NCBI GenBank assembly: GCA_022818135.1
Contig: JAFMSR010000012.1
Location: 5,216,456 to 5,280,455 of the forward strand
DNA: 64,000 bases
Direction: 5' to 3'
Source of the DNA: Saxidomus purpurata
Lineage: Eukaryota; Mollusca; Bivalvia; Venerida; Veneridae
The notes under the pieces are model-generated. The model saw only the letters and a program-made list of their open reading frames with translations, was not told where the DNA came from and ran no database searches. Of this stretch, positions 24,901-39,900 are shown one piece after another (the first letter of the stretch is position 1; each line of letters opens with the position of its first letter). Both the position numbers and the translations under genes were made by a program.

Positions 24901-27900
24901 TGTAAAAGAAGATCCATTGATTGGTACTCACAAAAGGGCTTTAACATTATCACAGATCTGATGTTAAAGAAAAGTCATTTGGTGGGCAAGAAAAATCATT
25001 TTCAAACTAGAACTATCACTAAATGTGATTAATACCCCAACAGAATACCTTGTAAAATAAAAGGGCCAAGATATCCCTACATCGCTCAGCTGGCTACCAT
25101 TGGCTTGTAACTGCTGCCAAACTTCACCACTTGTTGCTTCAGCAGCTGTTTGGGAGTTACTGTTGGATTTGAATTGGGCAAAGAGTATAATCCAACTTTG
25201 CTGTAAAACTGAACTTATCAAGTTTTGGCAGAAGCACTGCCCAGTAGTGTTGCCATCATCCAAGTTTGCTTCAAAACCAATTCTTGAAGAAATAATGAAA
25301 TTTAAGTTCTTCTACTTTAATTCATTTCTCAGTCATTCATAACATTTAATATTCAAAACTGTTCAAAATAATTCATAAAAGATCTTGAATATTCTTCAGA
25401 AAATTATCATGAAAATTTTTTTTAAATTAAATTACATCCAATGAGATATACTGGCAACTTTTAATAATGTTGAGATTTAACTTTTGCAGGCCCTTCCCAC
25501 AAAATGAATACAAGAGGGCCATGATGGCCCTATATGGCTCACCTGAGTACAAGTGCACTTGCCTTGTGGGTGTGGTCAATTTTGACCCCAGAGGCATGAT
25601 TTGAACAAAGTAGATGCAAGACCACTAGACAATGTTACATACCAAATATCTAAGCTCTAGGCCTTGTAGTTTTAGAAAAGAAGATTTTTATAGTTTTTTC
25701 TATACCAAACGACCCCCAGGGCAGGGTAAGTTTTTACCCTAGGGGCATGATTTGAACAAACTTTGAAGACGTCCACTAGACACTGTTACACACTAAATAT
25801 CTAGGCTCTAAACCTTGTGGTTTTGGAGAAGATCTTTAAAGGTTTTTCCTACATATGTTTATGTAAAACAAGAGGGCAAAGATGGCCCTATATTGCTCAC
25901 CTGGCTACCATTGGCTATAATAGAAGTTCATCAATAGCAGAAAAGGTCAATTTTGACCTGGGGGACATGATTTGGACATTCTTGGAATATGTCTAGGCTT
26001 TGTGGTTTAAGAAATAAAGAGTTCTGCATTGAATGGAATTATTTGAACAACTATGAAAGGGCTTCAGGCAAGGCACATCCCTGGCAAGTTATATCATCAT
26101 TGGCCTTATGGTTTTAGAGGAGATGTCGTTTGAAGGAAAATGTTAACGGACTTACGACGGGCGCCGGATGGAATGCGATCCTATTAGCTCACTCTGGCAC
26201 TCTATGCCAGGTGAGGTAACAAGAGGGCCAAGATGGCCCTATATCGCTCACCTTGGTACAAGTCCACTTGCCTGGTGGAAGATCACTAGATAATGTTATA
26301 TACCAAATAAGTTTTCCTATATACGCCTTTGTAAAACAAATGATCCCCCTGGGCAAGGTCAATTTTGACCCCAGGGGCATAATTTGAACAAACTTTGAAT
26401 AGGTCTACTAGGCAATGCTACATGCCAAATATCTAAGCTCTAGGCTTTGTGGTTTCAGAGAAGATTTTTAAAGTTTTTCCTACATAAGCCTATGTAAAAC
26501 TAAGTGACCCCCCCCTCCTCCCCCCGTGCGGGGTCAATTTTGACCTGGTGGTCATAATTTGAACAATCTTGGTAGAGGTCCACTAGACAATGCTACATGC
26601 CAAATATCTAAGCTCTAGGCCTTGTGGTTTCAGAGAAGAAGATTTTTAAAGTTTTTCCTATTTGTTGCCATAGCAACCAGAGTTCTGCATGGAATGGAAT
26701 TCTTTGAACAACTTTGATAGAGCTTCATGCAAGGAACATCCCTGCAAAGTCTCATCAACATTGGCCCAGTGGTTTCAGAGGAGATGTCGTTTGAAGGAAA
26801 TGGTGGACGGACGGACGGACGTCCTAACATATGGATACTTATGTGGCTACTCTATTGTTCTCTCCATTGTTCTTTTAGCCACGTAAGAGAAAACATAGCC
26901 ACCTAAGAGCTTACGGAATGAATGACATCAAAGAGTATTTACTGTTACCTATTGTTCTTATAGCCACCTAAGTATCCAAATGTAAGGGCGGACGGACGGA
27001 CGGATGCCGGACGGAATGCGATCGGGTAACATACACATGCAACTTCAAATCTACATCATAACCATGATAACATAGTCCTTAACACATGTTTGTGATGATT
27101 AGGTAAAAAACCTTCCGGTTGAAAAATGTGATCGATGGAAAGGAATGTGAATTTAAAGGCAAGTTTGAATACACATACCGGTATCACACATGCACAATTA
27201 GAAATAACTTACTTTGTGTTTACTCGTAATGAGCCCATAGTACAGAAAAGGAGAAGCACTTCACTAGGAGCACGCCCTCTTTTGCTTACAAGCTCTTGAA
27301 CATATTCTTTATACAAGCTTGAGACAGTCGGTTCCTTGTCACACATCACCTCAATCTTTTCTAGTGGTTGCAACATCTCCTTCAATGTATATCGTCGAAG
27401 CGACTCCATTATGACACTTTGTAAGGCTTGTCGTACTTCTCCCCTTTCTGATACAACTGGCAACTTCAAAATGTCACATAAACTCCGAAAAGTAAAGAGT
27501 ATTTCGTTTTCAATTCGTGTCTGTGTCGTTTTTATTTCATTCTGTAGCCATGATGCATATACGCTGGTTTCTACACAGACGTAAGCCTCTTTAAGGAAAT
27601 TATCTTTATTCAACGTTACGAACAATCTTCGTACAGAGGGATTTTTAGATTCAGATATAGACTTTAGCAGTTGAAGCTGAGACTCTAAGTCTAAAAAACA
27701 TCCTGAAAATTGTATGAAGTCCTCAACTTCCTGCTGCAAAGTTGTTTCTTTAAGAAAATGCCATGAAAAACAACTCAAAACACCCTGTTCGAATGTGTTG
27801 CAAATGTTTTTATCATTATTGAACCCGAGCTTGCCTACAACAGTAGCCATCTTCAACAATGAGACAACTTTCTTTTCTTTCAACGCTTTGTTTGAAAATG

Positions 27901-30900
27901 ACAGTATCTGAGAATTGATACTAGCAGTAATGGTTGTGAACCCATCTTCCATCCTTTCCGTCTTTTGTTGCATTTCAAATAGTTTGAGAATTTCTTTGTA
28001 GCTTACCAATGCCATTTCCAACGGAAGATGTCGATAAAGGCATTCCAAAATGCCTTTTAATTCAGAGCTTCCCGTTTCAAAGTAACCCTCTAAGTAAGAT
28101 TTGCACAATTCCTTGGAGATATTTTGGCAGTATGGGCTATCATTTATAAACTGCTCTGGAAAAGAAATGCATTCGCGCAAAGCTGACAGGAGCAAGTTCT
28201 CTGGAAGAAATGGGGAAGCACGGCTTAGAAATGTCAGCGTACAGAACTTTTCCTCATAACCTATTTTGAAAAGGTGTTTACATAAAGAAGGCATGTAAGC
28301 ATGGCATGACATCGGGTAGTCGACGAGTTTCTTCTGTAACAATGCATCCAAGATTTCAATTGCAGTGTTTGCGTCTATGACCTTATATAACGGAACTGTG
28401 TAAGCTTTGCAAAGATATCCTAAAACAAAGGCATATCTCACAAGGTACTTTGAGTAATGGATAATGTCACTGTTCAATAAAGCCCTTATTATCTGTTCTA
28501 TGTCATACCAAAAAACCTTTGCGCACACTTCTTCAATTTGCATGCTAAGCTCAGATTCGCTATACTGTTCAGACAGATACTTGATAATATCGCGTAAATG
28601 TGAATATATACTCGACTTCTGCCAAAGCATGTCACGATGAATTGCTTTCTCTCCAATTCTAAACTGATCAGAGCATATTTCTTTCGTGTTTGTAAGGAAT
28701 AAAAAAACAGACTTTTGAAAAGTAATTTCGTACCAATAAAGTGCAGATACATCATACAGCATGGGAAGGTCGATGTCTACTGAGTAGATATCATTCCTTT
28801 GTAAAAATATCTCTCGATTTAATTCTTTTAAAGTTTCGCTTCTTATCCTTACAGAGAGAACTTCTCCTTCCGGAACATCAAGAATGAATGTTCTTGTGAT
28901 TCGAGAATCCTGAAAATCACAAAACAGAACATGACATCTTTTTTGCTAGGCTTGGCATCATTATCAGTAATTGTTTGTTTATGTTGCAACCTAAATGTCT
29001 TGTAAATCAGAACACATCACTGACAAATTTAGTCTAGTTTTGCTTTGACAATGCTGTGTCATATAAAATATTTTGGACCATTACTGAAGTGCCGAAGTTA
29101 AGTATGAAGAAGAGTTTACAGTTTACTTAAAAGAGATCTCAAGCTAGTTTTAGACGGATTACATCGCTCACCCGAGTACAACTGTCCATAACAAGAGGGC
29201 CAAGATGACTCTTTATCACTCACCTGGCTACCACTGGCTATAATACAAGGTCAACAATGATGTTGCAGAAAGGGTAAAAATTGACCTGGGGTCCTGATTT
29301 GAACAATCTACGTAGTGGTCCACTACACAATGCTTCATTTCAAATATCAGGCCTTGTGGTTTTAGACAAGAAGATTTTTAAAGTTTTCCCTATAATTAAG
29401 TCTATGGGAACCAAGTGACCCCACCCCCCACGCATCTCAGAGAAATTGATAACTGAAGACTACTTCTGTAGCAATTCAAAGATTACAAATGAGTTCTATT
29501 ACGGTGCATTATGAAATATTACAAAGTCATTATTAATGATAACTAACCAAGTCTGCGAAATATAATGTTGAATAGAAAAAGTTGCAAAACAAACTAAATA
29601 CAAAATTCTTAAACCTGTCAGAAAGAAATTCCACTGTATGATGTCTGGTCTAATCTCTAAGAACAGATATTTTAGATCATTGTGGAAAACCATGCTGCTA
29701 TTTATACCATTATATAAGCATCATTCTGCAATGCAATGTATTTTTAGATTCAGTACATTTGTACTGTTATGAAATAGCTTGTGTCAATGCTATTTTAAGA
29801 CAAACTGGTTTTCTATGTTTTCGTTTTAAGTATTAGCATGGTTTCTGTGGGTCTAAATTTGAACAATCTTGATAGAGTTCCACTAGGCAATGCTACATGC
29901 AAAATATTTAAGCTCTATATGCCTTGTAGTTTTGGAGATGTTTTCCTATAAAAACCTATGTAAAAACAAGAGGTCCACTATGCAATGCCACATACCAAAT
30001 ATCTAAGCTCTAGGTCTTCCTGTTCTTGAGAAGAAGATTTTTAAAGTTTTTCCTTTACGTTGCCATAGCAACCAGAGTTCTGCATTGAATGGAATAATTT
30101 GAACAACTATGAGAGGGCTTCATGCAAAAAACATCCCTGCCAAGTTCATCAACATTGGCCCAGTGATTTCAGAGGAGATGTTGTTTGAAGGAAAATGTTA
30201 ACGGACGTACAATGTACGCCGGACGAAATGTGATCCTAGCAGCTCACTCTGGCACTTTGTGCCAGGTGAGGTAAACAAAAAAGAATCATTAACAGAATAA
30301 TTTGAACAACTATGAGAGGGCTTCATGCAAAAAACATCCCTGTCAAGTTCATCAACATTGGCCCAGTTGTTTCAGAGGAGATGTCGTTTGAAGGAAAATG
30401 TTAATGGCCGTACGACGGACGGAATGCGATCCTAATAGCTCAATCTGGTACTTTGTGCCAGGTGAGGTAATAATAAGGTGATGGTCAATATCACAGAGAC
30501 CTAAACCTGAGACGTACATTTACTGTTTAAATATATCATTCCACAATGGAATGGGACCAATTGTGGCCAAAGCGGTATGTTTTGAACAAACTTGGTGCAG
30601 GTTTACTACACAAATATCTAAGCTCTATATAGCCCTTGCAGATTCTAACAAGAAAAATGTTCTCGTATATAAATATCTATGTTAAAATGCAACACCCGGG
30701 GCAGGCACATTTCTGCTCCCTTGCACAACATAAATAAACAGGAGGGCCAAATTGGCAATATATCGCTCACCTGAGTGGCATTGCCAATCAACATTCTAGC
30801 ATAAAATGTGCTGTTTTTGCCCATTTTGCCGGTGTTTTAACAGGAGAAAAAACGTGTGTTAACGGGGAGATTCTCGCGCTCACGTGCCGTTATAACCCGT

Positions 30901-33900
30901 TTTTAATTATGCACGTTACAGGGCCAATGTAAATAATGGACGCCGTGTACATTCCTCTTTCAAGCAATTTCGGCCATTATCTGTAGAATCACCATATCAC
31001 ATAATTGTTTATCCTTTCAGTTGTTTTATCCGGATATAATCCTTGAAACTGTAGATTAAATATTTTAACCGCACAAGATTCAACATGGCGGATCAGGTCA
31101 AATATTGTAAGGCCCCGGACACGCATAATTAAAACACGTATCCATAACGACACGAGAGTCGGCTTCGTTTGCTTCCACCTATGACAACTCTAGTGACTAG
31201 TCTATTTAAAAAGTTGATTTTTCTGGGGTTTTTTATGCTAGAATAGCGTTTACGCACGTTTATTCGTGTTATAACATCTGCAGAATCCCTCGGGATTTGT
31301 TGGTGCCCTCGCCCTAACGGGCTCGGGCACCAACCGTCCCTCGGGATTCTGCAGATGTTATAACACGAAAAAACGTGCGTTAACCTTACAAAAATATTCT
31401 GATACATTTTCATGATGACTGAATGCAAAATGTGCTCTATCATGTTCATAAACTTTTTCTTTAATATTTACCATGGTGACCTAGTTATTCACCCTATGTG
31501 ACCCAGATTCAAAACATCCACACAACATTCTGACCAATTTTCATGCTAATTGGATATCAAATGTGGCCTTAGAGCGTTAACAAGGTTTTCCTTTGATCTG
31601 ACCTTATGACCTAGTTTTTGACCCATGTGATCCAGTTACAAACCTGGCCTAGAGATCATCGAGACGATCATTCTAACCAATTTTTATGATAACTGGGGGT
31701 CAAATGTGGCCCCTAGAATGTTAAAAGTAGGTCATGAGGTCAGAACAAAGGAAAACCTTGTGAATTACATAACAAGGTTTTCCTTTGATCTGACCTCATG
31801 ACCTAGATTTTGACCCATTTGACCCAGTTACAAACCTGGCATAGAGATAATCGAGACAATCATTTTGACCAATTTTCATGATGAGTGGGGGTCAAATGTG
31901 TCCCCTAGAGTCTTTATAACAAGGTTTTTCTATGGTTTCACCTGGTGCCCTAATATTTTGATCCGAGATTACCCGTTTTTGAACTCCACTTTGAGATTGT
32001 CAAACAAACGTTCTGACAAATTGACATAATGATTGGGACCAAAAGTGATCTCTTGAGAGTGTTAACCAGGTTAAGTGTGAACAGACGACAAACAAACAAA
32101 TGACCCCATGCCAAAATTGACCCTGCCCGGTGGATCACTTGATTTCACATAGTAGGATTTCTATAGGTCGAACTTTTAAAATCTTTTCTGAAACCACAAG
32201 GCCTAGAGCTTAGATATTTGGCATGTAGCATTGTCTAGTGGACCTCTACCAAGATTGTTTAAATCAAGGCACCCAGGTCAAAACTGATCTCATCCCAGGA
32301 CCAAGGTTTACACAATCATATGCTTATGTAAGAATTTTTTTTTAAATCTTCTTGTCTCAACACTGAAAAGACCTAGAACTAGTATTTGACCGCTGGAACT
32401 GCCTAATGGTCCTACAGTAATTACCAAGATTGTTCAAATCATGACCCATGGTCAAAATATACCCCTTCCCAGGGCTCACCTGATTTTACATTGAGGTATA
32501 CATGTATAGTAAATCTTTTAAAACCTTCTATCTCAGACCACTAGATATTTGGCTTGCAGTATTGCTTACTTGCCCTGTACCAAGATTGTTCAAATCATAC
32601 CCCTTGGATCCCAAGTTTGTCCTGCCCTGGGTTCACTTGACCTACTGACCTACATTTCTTGACTTTTAAGCTATAGAGCAATGAAATATATAGATAGTTT
32701 TGCATGCCAATTTCAACTTTGACCTCAGCTGATACTGACCTTGACCTACTTTCTTGTTAGAAAGGTAACAAAAGGGCATAGATGGCCCTATATCGCTCAC
32801 CTTGGTACAAGTCCACTTGCCTGGTGGAAGATCACTAGATAATGTTATATACCAAATAAGTTTTCCTATATATGCCTTTGTAAAACAAATGATCCCCCGG
32901 GCAAGGTCAATTTTGACCCCAGGGGCATAATTTGAACAAACTTTGAAGAGGTCTACTAGGCAATGCTACATGCCAGATATCTATGCTCTAGGCTTTGTGG
33001 TTTCAGAGAAAAAGATTTTTAAAGTTTTCCCTATATAAGCCTATGTAAAACTAAGTGACCCCCGGTGCAGGGTCAATTTTGACCAGGGGTCATAATTTGA
33101 ACAAACTTGGTGGAGGTCCACTAGCCAATGCTACATGCCAAATATCTAAGCTCTAGCCCTTGTGGTTTCAAAGAAGATTTTTAAAGTTTTTACTATATAA
33201 GTCTATGTAAAACTAAGTGACCCCCTGTGCGGGGTCAATTTTGATCCGAGGGTCATAATTTGAACAATCTTGCTAGAGGTCCACTAGCAATTGCTACATG
33301 CCAAATATCTAAGCTCTAGGCCTTGTGGTTTCAGAGAAAAAGATTTTTAAAGTTTTTCCTACATAAGCCTATGTAAAACTAAGTGACCCCCCGTGCGGGG
33401 TCAATTTTAATCCATGGCTCATAATTTGAACAATCTTGGTAGAGGTCCACTAGCCAATGCTACATGCTAAATATCTAAGCTCTAGGCCTTGTGGTTTGAG
33501 AGAAAAAGATTTTTAAAGTTTTTCCTATATATTCCTATGCAAAACTAAGTGACCACCCCCGTGCGTGGTCAATTTTGACCCGGGGGTCATAATTTGAACA
33601 ATCTTGGTAGAGGTCCACTAGACAATGCTACATGCCAAATATCTTAGCTCTAGGCCTTGTGGTTTCAGAGAAGAAGATTTTTAAAGGTTTTCCTATATAT
33701 GCTTCTGCAAAAACTAAGTGCCCACCCGTGCGGGGTCAATTTTCACCCGGGGGTCATAATTTGAACAATCTTGGTAGAGCTAGTCCACTAGACAATGCTA
33801 CATGCCAAATATCTAAGCTCTAGGCCTTGTGGTTTCAGAGAAGAAGATTTTTAAAGTTTTTCCTATTTGTTGCCATAGCAACCAGAGTTCTGCATGGAAT

Positions 33901-36900
33901 GGAATTCTTTGAACAATTTTGGTAGAGCTTCATGCAAGGAACATTCCTGCATAGTTTTATCAACATTGGCCTAGAGGTTTCAGAGGAGATGTCATTTGAA
34001 TCAAAATGTTGACGGACGACGTATGACGGATGACGGACAATCATCGATCAGAAAAGCTCACCCTGGCGTAGCCAGGTGAGCTAAAAAGCTACATACTTCT
34101 AGTAACAAGAAGGGCACAAGTAGTAACATCCACTTATGTTATAAAATTTGAAATCTCCACTCATTCCTGGGTCTCTTCAGGGGCATAAAAATAATAATAA
34201 TGCATGATTATAATATATTATTTTCTACTGTATTTGACAATTCATCGCGAAAAACACTACAGACAAAAAACTGGAAAATATTGTTTTGCCCTGGAAATCC
34301 CCGGAAAACATTGAAACTGCAAAATCATCATACTCTAACTTTCTGTGGTTTTCTGGGTTATGTAAACAAGAGGGCCATGATGGCCCTTTATCGCTCACCC
34401 GAGTACAACTGCTTTTAACAAAGTTGCTAGAAATCATCGAAACAACCTTTCTGACAAATTTCCAGGATATTTGGGCTGAAAATGTTACCTCTAGTGTTAA
34501 CAAGGTTTTTCCATATTTGGGCTGTGTGACCTAGTTTTTGACCCCAGGTGACCCATATTAAAACTTGAACTAGAAATCAACCAAACAACGTTTCTGACAA
34601 ATTGCCAGGATATTTGGACTGAAACAGTAGCCTCTAGAGCCTTAACAAGATTTTTCTATTTCTGGGTCATGTGACCTAGTTTTTCATCCCAGATGACCCA
34701 TATTCGAACTCGTCCGAGTAATTACTGGGACAAACATCCTGACCAAGTTTCGTGACAATTGAGGCAAAAATGTGACCACTAGAGTGTTAACGAACTAAGT
34801 GTGGACGGATGACGGACGACGGACATTCATCGATCCTAATAGCTCACCCTGAGCCAGCTTATGGGAGCTAAAAAAAACCTCGACTGTTTCAGGTGTGTTC
34901 TTGCTTAAAACAATTTTATTTTTTAAATATTTTAAAATTAAATAAAAAAGATCTTTAATAAGTGACCCTGACCTCCTACAATTTTTTTTGCTTAAAACAA
35001 TTTTATCAACAAAAAAAAATTGAAAAAAAATCTATCCTTAGTAACAGTGACTTGACACAGATCCCCCCCCTTGAAAAATAAATATATTTTTACTCTTTAC
35101 TTTTTTACTTTTACTCTTTTACAATTTTTTTAAAAACATTTAAATATCTTCCTCTCCATGCTAGCTACCTACACACCAAGTTTCATTGCAATTTGTCACT
35201 CCTAACTCATGTTATTAAGTGGAAACCATTTTTCTATTTTTAGGGGTCCTCTACCGGTTAAGACCAACCTCCACATCAAGTTTCAAGATGCTAGGCCCAA
35301 GCATTCTCGAGTTATCATCCGGAAACTGTTCTACAATTCCGGGTCATTGTGAGCTTGAAGTTTGACCTACTGACTTCAAAATCAATAGGGGTCATCTGCT
35401 GGTCATGACAAACCTCCACATCAAGTGTGAAGAGGCTAGGCCTAAGCATTTTCCAGTTATCATCCGGAAACTGTTTTACTATTCCGGGTCACTGTGACTT
35501 TGACCTTAGACATACTGACCTAAAAAACAATAGGGGTCCTTTGCTGGTCATGACCAACCTCCACATCAAGTTTCAAGATCCTAGGCCCAAGCATTCTTGA
35601 GTTATCATCCGGAAACCAGTTGGTAGACGGACAGACTGACGGACAGACGGACGTACCGACCGACCAACCGACCGACATCTGCAAACCAATATAGCCCTCA
35701 TCTTCGAAGGGGGCATAATAAAGTGACTTCAAGAGACTCCAAGAAAAAACGTGAATTTCTACATTCAGTGGAGTGACATCACTGCTGTTTGGAGTGAAAA
35801 TATCGATCGTGAACATTTGTGCCAATTCATTTTAAAATCCTTCAAATATAACAGAGTTACAATCCACACATGAAATGTGCATTATATACAAAATTCTAAA
35901 ACCTCTGACCTCCAAGTTTGACCTTGACCTTCAAGGTAAGGACGCAGGACTTGCACACGAAATGTCATCTCCATGTGCTCAACAATTGTGCCATGCAATT
36001 TTAAAATCCTTCAAATTGCATGATAGAATTACTATGTGTACAGGATTCCATGACCTTTAAACTGAGTGTGACCTTGACCTTTAAGGTAGGGTCGTGGGTC
36101 TTTCATGCAACACATTGTCTTGTTGTGCTGAACATATGTGCCAAGTTTTTTTAAAATCCTCACACAGAGTTACAGTCCAGAAACAAATGTGAGTGTATAT
36201 ACAGGAAGAAACAAATGTGAGCGTATATACATGATTCCAATACCTTTAAACTCTAAGTGTGACCTTAACCTTTGAAGCAGAGACATGGGTCTTGCACGCG
36301 ACACATTGACTTGATGTGCTGATTATTTGTGCCAAGTTATTTTAAAATCCTTGCAGTGCATCTGACAGAGTTGCAGTCCGCACACGAATGTGTGCAATTA
36401 TATACAGGCTTACATTACTAATTACCTCTTAGTATGACCTTGATCTTTGAGGCGACACATCGTCTTCATGTGCTGAACATTTGTGCCACATGATCTGAAA
36501 ATCCCTTCACGCATGACAAAGTTACAGCTGGGACACAAATGTGATCATATATACATGATTTTGTCACCTTTAAACTCTAAGTGTGACCTTGACCTTTGAG
36601 ATAGGTTCGTCTTCATGTGCTGAATATATGTGCCATGTTATATGAAAATCCCTTCATGCATGACAAAGTTACAGCCCGAACTTGTAAGAAGAAAGTGGAC
36701 GGATGGATGGTGCAATTTTAATAGGCCCACATTTTAGAAATGCCAACAGCCCCGACAGGCGCAGGTTGAAGAGACAGATGCAGATTGAAGGGAACACGGG
36801 TACCAGACCATAGCTCTATACGAACAGACCCCTTAGTTCTTAACATACCCGGTGTGTAGCAGCGTTACACGCGAGTCTACCCAGTTCATCTCTAGATGGG

Positions 36901-39900
36901 TGTTTTTTGTGATGTTTTGCATATTCCTCCAGAGCTGTATACTTACTGTACACTGGATAATACTGGTATGACCAAACCAAGTATACTAGTAGTGAAGACA
37001 TCTTAAGCCAATATATGTTGTGTTCAAGTTTGATTTATATTGCTTTCGAAATGTGGATACTACTGCTATGAGACCAGTATCCAAATCGTACCAGAGTCCA
37101 ACTACCCACTATCATAGCTTTCGCGTAATTATACCTCTTCCAAATGGGAGTACCATACAGTTTAGAACGCTGTCATCGAGCGAAGTTTCATTTTCAAAAG
37201 ATAAGTACTTTAATAATAAAGAGATTCTACATCTCATCTCTATCACTGAATTTGTTTACACGTCAACATGTGAGGGATTTGTGCATTCACAGGAGATAAA
37301 CGCAATGTATATATGTTAAACTAAATGGCAGTTTTTCCCCTTGGCATCAGAAAAATAGACAAACTCCTAAAACTCCTCTGAAATGCTTGTTTTTCATTAA
37401 AACTGATATCAATTAACTTTTTTAAGTCAAACTGTGCTGACAAGAGCCATGTTACACATTCCCGCTGGGAAGAAGTTACCAGAAGGTTGTACTTTCGTAC
37501 ATTTTACTTGGTGAAAGGAAATCCTTAAAAAGCCGTATAGCTATGGTCATGCTGTGTACTGGCATGAGACCAGTTTCCGAATCATATCAGTTTCCGACAA
37601 CTCGTTATCATAGCTTTCGCGTAACTTTTCAGAATGGGAGTACTATATAGTTTCAAACAGCATCATCCAAACAAGCAGCTCACAAAATTTCATTTTCTAA
37701 AGATAAGTACTTTCAAAGAAATTCTACATTATACATCCATCACTGAAATTGCTTGCAAAATATGGCACAGTTCAAGTGTTGTGAAATGATAATACAGTGA
37801 TGTACGAAATGTAGCGGCACAGAACAGATAATAGACAGACACTCATTACGAGTGTCAGAAAAGTAGGAAAAGGAATTTACATTTTAGAGAATAAAAGTTC
37901 TCATAGATTTAAATAATTTATTATTCCAAAACTGTTCAGTGTAAAATTATGTCGGAAACTGGTCCTGTACCTCAAGTTATTAACATTAATTAGGCTGTCC
38001 TTTCGGGGCCCCATTTTTGGTACACATGCGCAAAAGACACTGGTCTTGTTTACATCATTGAAAAGAGGATAAACTGAAGTTTGTAAATGTGTAGATGACT
38101 TTTGTTTACAAAACACATATAAGAAAAAATATACAGAAAACCTCAATTTTTTGTCGGAAACTGGTCTCATACCAGTACAGTTTTCAAGTAAGTGGAAAAA
38201 GAATAAGGCAATGAAGAGAAGGTTTGCAAAATTATATTAATGTTCATTATCAGTATAGGTATGATATTTTCCTATTCTATTCTATTTGGCACTGAACGGA
38301 TTATAGACACACACTCGTTGTGAGTGTCAGAAAAGTACACTTTAAACAGTAAAAGTTCTCACAGATTTATATCATTTGTGATTCCAAAACTGTTCAGGAT
38401 ACAATGTCGGAAACTTGTACTGTATCTTAACCAATTAACATTAAGCTATCCTTTCGGTGCCCCAATTTTGGTATGCATGCGCAAAAGACACTGGTTTTGA
38501 TGACATCATTGAAAAGGGGATAGACTTATGTTTGTAAATGTGTACATGACGTATCTTTAAAATAATATACAGAAAACCTCAATTTTTGCCGTAAACTGGT
38601 CTCATACCAGTACAGTGTAACTTACTTACAATCCATATTATAAGCTCTCCTGGAGCCTTCGACTGGTTCTCAAATTTCTTGCAATCATCACCTAAAGCTT
38701 CAATTAATTTCTATCAACAGATCCGAATTATGTTCCGGACAGCATAAGATAATTAAAGATGGACCGACTGTTAATGATGATGCAATACTCATAGCCGTTG
38801 TTGTTAGAACTATTCTAAATACATTTCATGAAATAACATCTCACATACTCTACAAGATTTACTGTCATCCGCTAATACAGTTTTTCTGATTCATTGTTCT
38901 AATTTGTAATTGAACTAACTTCTGGAAAAGGTTGTGGCAACCTTCTAAATAATTTATGTTACAAGTTGGTCATAATTAAGATGATAAGCACAATATTACC
39001 TGCTCATTGTCACCAAGGGTAACAGTGGACTGTCTGCCGATTCCTTCTTCAAACTGTTCAACAACTTTTTTGACAGACTTCCTCTGTTAGTGTAAGATAA
39101 AATCAAATCAAATGTTTTATAGAATAGACAAAAGTTACAGCATCTTAGAAACATTTATCTGTGATATCTATTCTCCTGGACAGTTATAGATAATAAAAGA
39201 AATTACAGCAATAATACTAAACAGTGTGATTTAAATAGTGGTGGTCGCTCACCTGACACAAATCAACATCTCTTGGGCATTTTTTACTAAAGGGCACAAG
39301 AGGAACATTTCGATAAAAATTATCAACAATTTATTTTATCTGACCAATCTCATCAATTGTTTAAATTATAATTATAATATAGTGCAGACATTTAGGAAAA
39401 ATTGTCCTGTCCCCTGGAGGCTATGTTAAACATAGGTTGAACGTTCAAGATAGAATCATACACTTACTAGGATCATTTCTATGATGTATGGAGCAGTCTG
39501 TGAGTAGACTAGAAGTCAAACAAGAGGGCCCTGGATGGCTCGTCTGAGAAACATTACTCAAATTATTCACCAACTTACTGTAACACACATTATTTCTAGA
39601 TATGATTAGAATTGATGCAGAAATGAAGGTGCTACACTGTAAACACAGTGTAGCACTGTTGGTTTCCCCACAGCATGACCCATATTTTGGTCTGATTGGG
39701 CACATACTCAAACTTGTACTGTTATACACAAGCGATTAATGTGAAAATGAATGTGCTAGAGTGAATATATAGTAGGTTTTTACACAGCTTGGCTCAATTT
39801 CTTGTATAATTGTACCCAACTTGGTTGATTTTTTTACTGGCATACAGAAATGAACATGCCATAGTGTGTAAACACAGTTTAATAAAGGAGGATTTCCCAA

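Larger units (their letters stand above)
28910..38629 (-). other. Intron 5 of the RNF213-like gene, 9.7 kb of repeats
   Basis: Bounded by donor GTAAGTAAG at 38629 and acceptor GATTTTCAG at 28910. Repeat blocks inside are listed separately. Stretches with nothing recognised: 28910-29190, 29450-29850, 30480-31240, 34090-34360, 34880-35140 (A/T runs) and 36730-37060. Confidence 0.7.

Noticed and set aside
24900..24931. Start of the giant protein at 24931
   Set aside because: The codon is GTG, not ATG, and lies upstream of a good acceptor (TTCTTTTACAG) whose phase matches exon 6. The extra residues are intron.
12510..24961. Many plus-strand frames of 60-163 codons opposite the giant exon
   Set aside because: They are antisense shadows of a long coding exon, with no splice or start context and no recognisable domains.
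27209..28762. A separate 517-residue gene
   Set aside because: The frame is open before its first Met back to an acceptor at 28910, and its end is a donor (GTAAGT) that joins exon 7 in frame. It is exon 6.
37020..37319. 99-residue plus-strand frame
   Set aside because: It lies in a TIR element whose sister copy at 37.56 kb does not keep the frame.
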